Shown: positions 25,301-37,300 of the stretch, piece after piece
Position numbering within the stretch: position 1 is the stretch's first letter
How the letters are laid out: every line of letters starts with the position of its first letter
Assembly (NCBI GenBank): GCA_032718475.1
Contig: JAUCBJ010000519.1
Location: forward strand, 32,556-96,555
Direction of reading: 5' to 3'
Length of the DNA stretch: 64,000 bases
Source: Nemertoderma westbladi
Lineage: Eukaryota > Xenacoelomorpha > Nemertodermatida > Nemertodermatidae
Translations under genes and position numbers: made by a program
Notes under the pieces: model-generated
Seen by the model: the letters and a program-made list of their open reading frames with translations, nothing else
Databases searched by the model: none
What the model was told of the DNA's origin: nothing

Positions 25301-28300
25301 CCGGCGTAGCATTCTTGTGAATGTGCCATCCAGAGATTTGGTGTCCTCAGCAGTTAGAGCCCAGCATGGACTCCCATAGAGGAGTACTGGAACTACTGCT
25401 GCTCTAAATAATCGGACCTTAAGTTTCTGATTAATTCTCGGTGACTTCCACCGGGTTGATTACATAAGAATAAGGAAGGCTGTAAGTATTGATTGGCTGT
25501 ATTGTTTAGAAAGGAGCCTGTAAGGGATTTCTATATCATACAAATATTGTATAAAGTACAGTAATGGTACTAGGCAGGAGAAGATATACCCCATGCGGCA
25601 TTGGAGGGTATTTGAACTGATTAAAATCATTTACATGGGATCCTCTTGGTGGTGCTTGAGAGAAGTAGAAGTAGAAAAGAAGTAGTGACGCTGTGATGGG
25701 TTACATGTCACATAATATTGCATGGTAGTTTTATACTTATAATTATTTTATAAATGAAACTTCAATTTTGCATTAATATTGCTCGTCCTGATTAACACGT
25801 GCTGTTTTGATATGTCGTTTTTTGAATTCATCTCAAAAAGTAGAACATTTTTAAAAAAAAATTTTAATTTCGACATCTTTTAAGTGTATTTTTCTGAAAA
25901 AAGGAATTTTCGAAAAAAAAAATTTTGAAACACGTTTTCTGCAAAATCACTTTTCTGAGGATTGAGCCCTTTCTATGTGACGCCACACATATTCAATGTG
26001 ACTTTTGTTACATGATGTCAATTTAAGGGGGGTATCAACCCAGGCGACTGTAAGATTTTCCAATTTTCTGAAAACTTTTGAAATTTTTTTTTTCTTCTAC
26101 TTTTGTGGTTTCATAGAAGGGCTTTTTCATGTGGTGACATCGGTTTCTACCATTGAATAATTTTCCACCACAAAACAGAACTTTTCAACAACATAATTTA
26201 TTGATTATATTCATGACTCTCTTTATAAAACAACCTTTTTCTCAGTTTGCCGATTTTGACTTTTTTCATCACTAAATTCCCTACTACTTTTTTATTTTTC
26301 ATTCAATTTTTATCAAACATATACCAAAATGTTCAGCATCTATAGGGCTACAATCGTGAGTATTGGTTTTGTAAAAAAATGTCCATTTTAATGTTCTATG
26401 ATCCATTATGTAACTGCTTCTCTTTGTCTATCTCAAAATATATGATGCCCGATCGGCCTCACAGGCGTCAGTTATCTCCTGTCTGTCCGGCTGCCTGTCT
26501 CACCCCCTACTGGAGAGAGAGCAGCCAACAATTCTTTGAGTCCCTTTCCTAGTGACCTTTCTGGCCCAAACCCTGGGTCACCAGGGAGGCCAGATTGTGA
26601 GAGGGAGAGGGATTCTGGAGTTGGAGGCTACTCTCATGTTCCACCCCGACCAACAAAGCCATTGGTGATTCTAAGGCAACCAACTGCACATGCAGCATTG
26701 GACAAAATAGACCAAATCTCTAACCGCATCATCCGTTGTCACTTCTCATGTTCTGGAAGACGGGCTAAGAAGTTTCATAAGGTGGTTCTGATTGTGTGCT
26801 ACTGATATTGTGTGCGATTGAGGTGGAAAATTTCTACCATAATCTACAAGCAGCCACTGATGGAGTGGATCAGCATGCATTCTAAACATTCCTGGGAGAC
26901 TTTAATGAAAGTCTGCATCAATCACCTACATCGGCCTGGGTCTATAGCAATAGTGTTGACCGAAATTCCGTCCATCTTCAGGATTTTATCTCTGGAAATG
27001 GATTGTTTTCGGCTGGAACCCAGTTCAAGAAGCGAACTGGAAAGCTATGGACTCATAGTGGACCCAGTGGTCACAAACAATAGACCATATTCTGTTTCGT
27101 AGGAAATACAGGAGCTCTATACAAGACTGTAATGCATTTACACTTCGACCCTTCTCCAGTGATCACCGCGTTACCTTAGACAACTATTTGTTTCAAGGAT
27201 TGAAACTTGCTACACCTCAACTGATGTGCTACATCACATTAGAACCGCGTTTAATGTCACAGTAGAGAAATGCGAACAGATAGCAACTCGGTTTAATTCG
27301 TACAACTCATTCGTTGTAACTTGTCGACAGGAAGCGTCAGATAAGCTACTGAGTGACACAAATCTCCACCTCTGGCCAGAAGGCGTCATTGCTCATTACT
27401 GGTCAGGTCCAAGAAATCCGCGATTTCCTACTGATACATCTATTGGAAAAAAACAACAATCCTGCGTATATTCCTTCTTCGAATATCTCTACAAGTACTA
27501 CTACAAAAGATACCGGTACTGGCGCTCAACTGGGTAGTAATAACCACGACAGATTGGGTTTGGAAGAGGGAACATCCACCTTCTACAGCCTCAGCTGAGA
27601 AGGTTGTATTAGTCACGGATGATGACATCGTCCAAGTGAGCGATCCTCCGCCTGTTAGCCTCAGTTCCAACATCTACAATCATCTTTCTTCGGAATAGTC
27701 TGCGCCGTCTCTAGTAACAATAATCAACATTATGAACACAACGGTAGAAATCGCATCATATAATACAAATTCCATTCGAACAGCTTCTAGTAGATACACC
27801 ATACAAAATTTGCTATCTACGTGTGATGTTCTGTTTCTACAAGAACACATGCTGCCATAACAAGATATTGCATATCTACACTCTATAGACTCAGATTTTT
27901 CAGCTTCTGGAAGCTCTCCAGTGGATCTTAGTAACGGTATTCTACGTGGGCGACCTTTTGGAGGCCTAGCTGTGTTGTGGAGAAAAACTTTAAAAGAGTC
28001 CTTCAGTATACTAGATAAGTCTGACCCCAGGCTAATGATAGCTGAGCTGAAGCTTAACTCGGGGGAATCAGTTATACTGGTAAATGTATATCTGCCGTTT
28101 GAATGCTCTGACAACGCAGATCTTTACATGGAATACTTTGGTAAAATACAATCAATTTCACGTGCGCGAGGTTCGAATCATTTATTATTTCTTGGAGACT
28201 TCAATGCCGATATCTACCGCACCTTCTACTGCCATCTACTGGAGCTATGTCAGGAGGAAGGGCTCTTGATTGTGGTCACTGAGCGTCTGACTAAATCTAC

Positions 28301-31300
28301 ATTTACTTATGTAAACCAAATATCAATCCACATCGTGGTTAGATCACTGCCTTGTTTCGGAGGGGCTGAACCAACACATATCGAAGATAGACGTTCGCTA
28401 TGACCTCGCTATAAACGACCATATTCCCCTTGTTGTAACTGTGGATAATCCTCCATTCACCAGACCTGATGTTGATCCAACTACATTAAATTTTCAAACA
28501 TCGAAAGTCGTTGGCGGCGCTAAAACCAACTGGTTGGCTTCTTCGGAGGGACAAAAGGTTTTGTACTCAAACAAATGCGAAGAACTGCTGTCGAAAATTG
28601 AAGTTCCTTGGTCTGCAATATACTGCACAAATACTACATGTTTAGCTCATAGAGAGGATATTACGAGGTTCAACGACGATATAATTTCGGCTCTAAAGGA
28701 GGCAGAAACCCTATCTTTTCCCTCTTCCAAAACTCATTCGGCGGCATCCGCTCAGTACAACCATATCCCCGGTTGGAACGAAATTGTGAAAGAGAAGTAC
28801 CTCCATTCGAAAGAGCTCTTCTTAATCTGGCGTGAGATGAACAGCCCTCGGGGGGGTCCATTACACGCTCAACTACTTAAGGCGAAAGCCCAGTTTAAGC
28901 GCGCGTATCGAGGTGCCAAACGGGATGCCGATCAACTTCGATCAGACCGTTTGGCCAACTCGCTTGCTGGCAAAAATCCTCGTGATTTTTGGAAACACGT
29001 AAAAAGTAATACTACCTTTCGCACCACGCCTCCCCAAAACGGTGGGTGACGCTAGTGGTGGACCTGCAATTTGCAATCTGTGGGCCGATAATTATAAATT
29101 ACTATTTAATTCCAATAACTCTCCTATTGGTAGTGTGTCAGGAAAGGTCAAGTTTACTACTTTGCAGCGTTGCGGTCTATAGGACGGAACGCTACAAAGT
29201 AATCAATGACATGGAAACTAATTCAATTACCGTATTCTAGAATGTATTATTTCCATTTATGTTAATGATTGCTGCTTTATTATCCAGTTTGCAGTGACGG
29301 GACTAGCTACTGTATGTAAATAATTGTTTAACGTGTACTGTAATACATTATGGCGAAACGTCCAATAGAAGACAATTTAGAGAAAATGACCAAAGAAAAT
29401 GGCGACAGTTTTCAGTAAAACTGAACGGACGAACTAACTTTCTGACAATAGGTCACGGGTTACTAACTTGTTCTGACAATAGGTCACGTGTTCACTTATT
29501 TCGTCGTATAAGGCTTTCTCCCTGGTGGTTTCGGGTCTGTTTTTAAAGGGTAAGGATATCAGGTCAGTTAATCTGTTGGATAATTTATCTAAATAGACTT
29601 TGTGTGCCCGGTTGCTAGGGGTGATACCATCCGGAGACCAGTTGACGATGGAGTTGAACACTTTGTCACGCGGAACCTGAAACAAATGGAGAGGATCTAA
29701 CATCACATATTACAATAATATTCATGCAGTGGTATAATGTGACGGTGTAAATAATGTACCACTTTATATGATAGCAGGGTTGATTATGAAGACGAGTACG
29801 GTAATAAGATTAAGTAATTTCTACACAATTACTTTATTTATCATAAATGTTTTAATATTATTATCATAAATGTGTATAGTCGAATTTTTATTGTAATTAG
29901 TAAACTGGAACTTTAAATTTTAAAATTAACTTGCAACATTTTTTCAACCAAAATAACCAAATAAATTAAAGAAGTAAATACAATGTTGTTTCCTTTGAAA
30001 TCTACGCATTTCTTCACAGAGAGATTTCGTTTCTAAATTGTACACATAGCTCAATGACTACCAGATACCAAAGAATGTGAAATGTATGTATATTATGGCA
30101 ATAATTAGTATCATTCACTAACTATGGTCTATTCTGGGTAGCTAAGGGCCCGTTCATAGATTTGTCACGATTTTCATCGAAATTTGACCCACTCCCTCTT
30201 ATGTCACAGTTTGTCACAAAATTATAAACCCCCCTCCGCCCTGCAACAGATTGTCATGAAAATAATGAATAGGTTTTGAATTAAATAATATTCTTGTATT
30301 AAAAGTCGAAGGTCATGCTTGAGTCGGAGACTTTTAGTAACTTATTTTATTTCCCAGTGACTGAAATAAAATGTGATAAAATATATGGGGGGGGGGGGTT
30401 ATACAACTGCATATGTAAAGACTATATTACACCATGGCCCGTAATATAGTGTCATTTTCTGATGACACGGACCGCCCCCCCCCCCCCAAATTTTTCTACA
30501 AATCTTTATCATATTGTTTGAAATTTGAAACACAACTTGTTCAACTCACCGTGGTTGTTACCATGAAGACGGAATTTTCGATTTCGCACTTCAATTTTTT
30601 TTATAGGTGTTTTAAAAAAGTGTCTTTTGCGAAATTACACCATCATCCGTATCATAGACACAAGGATTCCCAATATGTAACAATATCTGAATTACGTTAA
30701 GAAACAGCTGCGATATAGGCGTTCAAAGATTGCAATAATTATTGTTCGCTGAAGGCCATTTATTCTATTAAATAAATACACGATGTTCTGGAACAATTTG
30801 TTTATGTATGATTAGCTACGCAATATAGATATTGTATAGCATACCGCTGTTACCTACCAACTCAGAAAATAAATAACACGTTCTAGAATTTTGTGCATTT
30901 TTTAAATAGAATAAATGGACTGCAGTGAACAGTAATTCTTGCAATCTTTGAACGCCTTTTTCTCAGCTGTTTCTCAACGAAATTCAGATATTGTTACATA
31001 TTTGGGATCCTTGTAACACAAGCTTTCTATTGATATGAAAAAATTACGACTAAAGTGAAGAATGGCAATGATACGGAGGGTGCGATTTCGCAAAAGACAC
31101 TTTTTTAAAACGCTTATAAAAAAAATTTAAAGGCGAAATCGAAAATTCCGGCTTCATGGTAACAACCACGGTGAGTTGAACTAGTTGTGTTTCAAAGTTC
31201 AAGCAATATGATAAAGATTTGTAGAAAAATCTGGTGGGAGGGTGTCTGTGTCATCTGAAAATGACACTATATTACGGGTCATGGTGTATATTGATTTGAT

Positions 31301-34300
31301 ACCACGCGGTACTAGAAAATAGTCCCAACCCATAAGTCAAACTGAGTCATTTATTTATATTATACAGTAAGTGACATGTACATGGTGATTCTCATCAAAT
31401 CTGTACTGCGTTGCGGACGGGATATTTGATCATTAATACAGAATTGATGAGAATCACCCACATATGGGGCGAGCCATGAGATAATAAGAGTCCATATCTC
31501 TACATTCACTTCTGGACAAACTTAGTTTTCTTAGCGCTTTGAGGTATAAGGGACTTTCCTTTACCAGGGGTTAATAACAAAGCTATTTCCAGTGCGCTCC
31601 CACCAGATTTATACACCCCAGAGGAAACTGATACTCATTTAGCTACCATTTTAGGTTACAAGTGAGAGATGTGTCCAGGAACACAATGCAATAAAAAACA
31701 ATTATATGTAATATAAAAAAATTACATATAAGAATAACCATATAAGAAAGCCATGTAAAGCATTTTTCTAAACTAAAGGCGCACCTTCATATACTGTGTC
31801 GTCACATATGTACGTATCTACCAAGCCAAGTCCCTTCCCCTCCTCAATCTCACAGATTTATCACAAATACTCAAATCTAATACAATTTATAATTTCTAAT
31901 TAGAAAAAATTCAAAAGTTTATTTCAATAACAAACATTCACATTAATAAAGGCATGTAGTCGTTTGTTTAATAACGAACCTTCGCATTAGTAAAGGCATG
32001 TAGTTGTTTGTTTAATAACGAACATTCGCATTAGTAAAGGCATGTAGTTGATTGTTTAATAACGAACCTTTGCATTAATAAAGGAATGTAGTTATTTGTT
32101 TAATAACGAACCTTCGCATTAGTAAAGGCATGTAGTTGTTTGTTTAATAACGAACCTTCGATTAGTAAAGGCATGTAGTTGTTTGTTTAATAACGAACCT
32201 TCGCATTAGTAAAGACATGTTGTTGTTTGTTTAATAACGAACCTTCGCATTAATAAAAGCATGTAGTTGTTTGTTTTAATAACGAACCTTTGCATTAATA
32301 AAGGCATGTAGTTGTTTGTTTTAATAACGAACCTTCGCATTAGTAAAGACATGTTGTTGTTTGTTTAATAACGAACCTTCGCATTAATAAAAGCATGTAG
32401 TTGTTTGTTTTAATAACGAACCTTTGCATTAATAAAGGCATGTAGTTGTTTGTTTAATAACGAACCTTCGCATTAGTAAAGGCATGTAGTTGTTTGTTTA
32501 ATAACGAACCTTCGATTAGTAAAGGCATGTAGTTGTTTGTTTAATAACGAACCTTCGCATTAATAAAGGCATGTATAGTTGTTTGTTTAATTACGAACCT
32601 TCGCATTAATAAAGGCATGTAGTTGTTTGTTTAATAACGAACCTTCGCATTAGTAAAGACATGTTGTTGTTTGTTTAATAACGAACCTTCGCATTAATAA
32701 AAGCATGTAGTTGTTTGTTTTAATAACGAACCTTTGCATTAATAAAGGCATGTAGTTGTTTGTTTAATAACGAACCTTCGCATTAGTAAAGGCATGTAGT
32801 TGTTTGTTTAATAACGAACCTTCGCATTAATAAAGGCATGTAGTTGTTTGTTTAATGACGAACCTTCGCATTAATAAAGGCATGTAGTTGTTTGTTTAAT
32901 AATGAACCTTCGCATTAATAAAGGCATGTAGTTGTTTGTTTAATAACGAACCTTCGCATTAATAAAGGCATGTAGTTGTTTGTTTAATAACGATCCTTCG
33001 CATTAATAAAGACATGTTGTTGTTTGTTTAATAACAAACCTTCGCATTAATAAAGGCATGTATAGTTGTTTGTTTAATGATGAACCTTCGCATTAATAAA
33101 GGCATGTATAGTTGTTTGTTTAATGACGAACCTTCGCATTAATAAAGGCATGTATAGTTGTTTGTTTAATGACGAACCTTCGCATTAATAAAGGCATGTA
33201 GTTGTTTGTTTAATAACGAACCTTCGCATTAATAAAGGCATGTATAGTTGTTTGTTTAATGACGTACCTTCACATTAATAAAGGCATGTAGTTGTTTGTT
33301 TAATAACGAACCTTCGATTAGTAAAGGCATGTAGTTGTTTGTTTAATAACGAACCTTCACATTAATAAAGGCATGTATAGTTGTTTGTTTAATGACGAAC
33401 CTTCGCATTAATAAAGGCATGTAGTTGTTTGTTTAATAACGAACCTTCGCATTAATAAAGGCATGTAGTTGTTTGTTTAATAACGAACCTTCGCATTAAT
33501 AAAGGCATGTAGTTGTTTGTTTAATAACGAACCTTCGCATTAGTAAAGGCATGTAGTTGTTTGTTTAATAACGAACCTTCGCATTAATAAAGACATGTAT
33601 AGTTGTTTGTTTAATGACTAACCTTCGCATTAATAAAGGCATGTAGTTGTTTGTTTAATAACGATCCTTCGCATTAATAAAGGAATGTAGTTATTTGTTT
33701 AATAACGAACCTTCGCATTAGTAAAGGCATGTAGTTGTTTGTTTAATAACGAACCTTCGCATTAGTAAAGGCATGTAGTTGTTTGTTTAATAACGAACCT
33801 TCGCATTAATAAAGGCATGTATAGTTGTTTGTTTAATGACGAACCTTCGCATTAATAAAGGCATGTAGTTGTTTGTTTAATAACGAACCTTCGCATTAAT
33901 AAAGGCATGTAGTTGTTTGTTTAATAACGAACCTTCGCATTAATAAAGACATGTTGTTGTTTGTTTAATAACGAACCTTCGCATTAATAAAGGCATGTAT
34001 AGTTGTTTGTTTAATGACGAACCTTCGCATTAATAAAGGCATGTATAGTTGTTTGTTTAATGACGAACCTTCGCATTAATAAAGGCATGTATAGTTGTTT
34101 GTTTAATGACGAACCTTCGCATTAATAAAGGCATGTATAGTTGTTTGTTTAATGACGAACCTTCGCATTAATAAAGGCATGTAGTTGTTTGTTTAATAAC
34201 GAACCTTCGCATTAATAAAGACATGTTGTTGTTTGTTTAATAACGAACCTTCGCATTAATAAAGGCATGTATAGTTGTTTGTTTAATGACGAACCTTCGC

Positions 34301-37300
34301 ATTAATAAAGGCATGTAGTTGTTTGTTTAATAACGAACCTTCGCATTAATAAAGGCATGTAGTTGTTTGTTTAATAACGAACCTTCGCATTAATAAAGAC
34401 ATGTTGTTGTTTGTTTAATAACGAACCTTCGCATTAATAAAGGCATGTATAGTTGTTTGTTTAATGACGAACCTTCGCATTAATAAAGGCATGTAGTTGT
34501 TTGTTTAATAACAAACCTTCGCATTAATAAAGACATGTTGTTGTTTGTTTAATAACGAACCTTCGCATTAATAAAGGCATGTATAGTTGTTTGTTTAATG
34601 ACGAACCTTCGCATTAATAAAAGCATGTAGTTGTTTGTTTAATAACGAACCTTCTCATTAATAAAGGCATGTATAGTTGTTTGTTTAATGACGAACCTTC
34701 GCATTAATAAAGGCATGTAGTTGTTTGTTTAATAACGAACCTTCGCATTAATAAAGACATGTTGTTGTTTGTTTAATAACGAACCTTCGCATTAATAAAG
34801 GCATGTATAGTTGTTTGTTTAATGACGAACCTTCGCATTAATAAAAGCATGTAGTTGTTTGTTTAATAACGAACCTTCTCATTAATAAAGGCATGTATAG
34901 TTGTTTGTTTAATGACGAACCTTCTCATTAATAAAGGCATGTATAGTTGTTTGTTTAATGACGAACCTTCGCATTAATAAAGGCATGTATAGTTGTTTGT
35001 TTAATGACGAACCTTCGCAATAATAAAGGCATGTAGTTGTTTGTTTAATAACGAACCTTTGCATTAATAAAGGCATGTAGTTGTTTGTTTAATAACGAAC
35101 CTTCGCATTAGTAAAGGCATGTAGTTGTTTGTTTAATAACGAACCTTCGCATTAATAAAGGCATGTATAGTTGTTTGTTTAATGACGTACCTTCGCACTA
35201 ATAAAGGCATGTAGTTGTTTGTTTAATAACGATGCTTCGCATTAGTAAAGGCATGTAGTTGTTTGTTTAATGACGAACCTTCGCATTAATAAAGGCATGT
35301 AGTTGTTTGTTTAATAACGAACCTTCGCATTAGTAAAGGCATGTAGTTGTTTGTTTAATGACGAACCTTCGCATTAATAAAGGCATGAAGTTGTTTGTTT
35401 AATAACGAACCTTCTCATTAATAAATGCATGTAGTTGTTTGTTTTAATAACGAACCTTTGCATTAATAAAGGCATGTAGTTGTTTGTTTAATAACGAACC
35501 TTCGCATTAATAAAGGCATGTAGTTGTTTGTTTAATAACGATCCTTCGCATTAATAAAGGCATGTATAGTTGTTTGTTTAATGACGAACCTTCGCATTAA
35601 TAAAGGCATGTAGTTGTTTGTTTAATAACGAACCTTCGCATTAATAAAGGCATGTAGTTGTTTGTTTAATAACGAACCTTCGCATTAATAAAGACATGTT
35701 GTTGTTTGTTTAATAACGAACCTTCGCATTAATAAAGGCATGTATAGTTGTTTGTTTAATGACGAACCTTCGCATTAATAAAGGCATGTAGTTGTTTGTT
35801 TAATAACGAACCTTCGCATTAATAAAGACATGTTGTTGTTTGTTTAATAACGAACCTTCGCATTAATAAAGGCATGTAGTTGTTTGTTTTAATAACGAAC
35901 CTTCTCATTAATAAAGGCATGTAGTTGTTTGTTTTAATAACGAACCTTCTCATTAATAAAGGCATGTAGTTGTTTGTTTAATAACGAACCTTCGCATTAA
36001 TAAAGGCATGTATAGTTGTTTGTTTAATGACGAACCTTCGCATTAATAAAGACATGTTGTTGTTTGTTTAATAACGAACCTTCGCATTAATAAAGGCATG
36101 TATAGTTGTTTGTTTAATGACGAACCTTCGCATTAATAAAGGCATGTAGTTGTTTGTTTAATAACGAACCTTCGCATTAATAAAGACATGTAGTTGTTTG
36201 TTTAATAACGAACCTTCGCATTAATAAAGGCATGTAGTTGTTTGTTTAATAACGAACCTTCGCATTAATAAAGACATGTTGTTGTTTGTTTAATAACGAA
36301 CCTTCGCATTAATAAAGGCATGTAGTTGTTTGTTTTAATAACGAACCTTCTCATTAATAAAGGCATGTAGTTGTTTGTTTTAATAACGAACCTTCTCATT
36401 AATAAAGGCATGTAGTTGTTTGTTTAATAACGAACTTTCGCATTAATAAAGGCATGTATAGTTGTTTGTTTAATAACGAACCTTCGCATTAGTAAAGGCA
36501 TGTAGTTGTTTGTTTAATAACGAACCTTCGCATTAGTAAAGGCATGTAGTTGTTTGTTTTAATAACGAACCTTCGCATTAATAAAGGCATGTAGTTGTTT
36601 GTTTTAATAACGAACCTTCGCATTAATAAAGGCATGTAGTTTTTTGTTTTAATAACGAACCTTCGCATTAATAAAGGCATGTAGTTGTTTGTTTAATAAC
36701 GAACCTTCGCATTAATAAAGGCATGTAGTTGTTTATTTTTTTCAACAAATTGAGAATCTTCAATAAAAGATTTGTTGGGAATTTCGATACAATCTAGAAA
36801 GTTGTCCACTGATGAGTCCTTCAAGTTGTCTCTGATATCGATAATGTTCCGAGTGCAAACCACCATCTTAGATAAGGGCATCGACCTGGAATACATTGGG
36901 AGAGAGTTATAGACTACTTAACTTAGATAGTAGAGTTAAGCAGCTACGCCTTAACCATGTGCATAAAGTGTATAATGGTAAATGTCCCAATTACCTAAAA
37001 CAAAAATTCAACAGAGTACGTGATACACACTCTTATAGTACCAGAGCTAGTGCTTCAAACTTCTACCTCCCGAATTGTAAATCCTTCGATTCTGATACTT
37101 TCTTTTTTAACGGCATTAAAAATTGGAACGCTCTGCCTAATGAAAATAAAAACCTAGATAATCAACATTCTTTTAAATCTGCAGTTAAATCTCACCTCCG
37201 TGTGCAATGTAAAAATAAATACAATAGTAACTAGAGGCTTACAGTATGTAATTAGGTTATAATAATATATTGATTTAATGTGTTAGGTTTTACAATAATT

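Noticed and set aside
31936-36733. CRISPR-like direct repeats
   Set aside because: Head-to-tail minisatellite without unique spacers, in an animal intron. The same applies to the other arrays.
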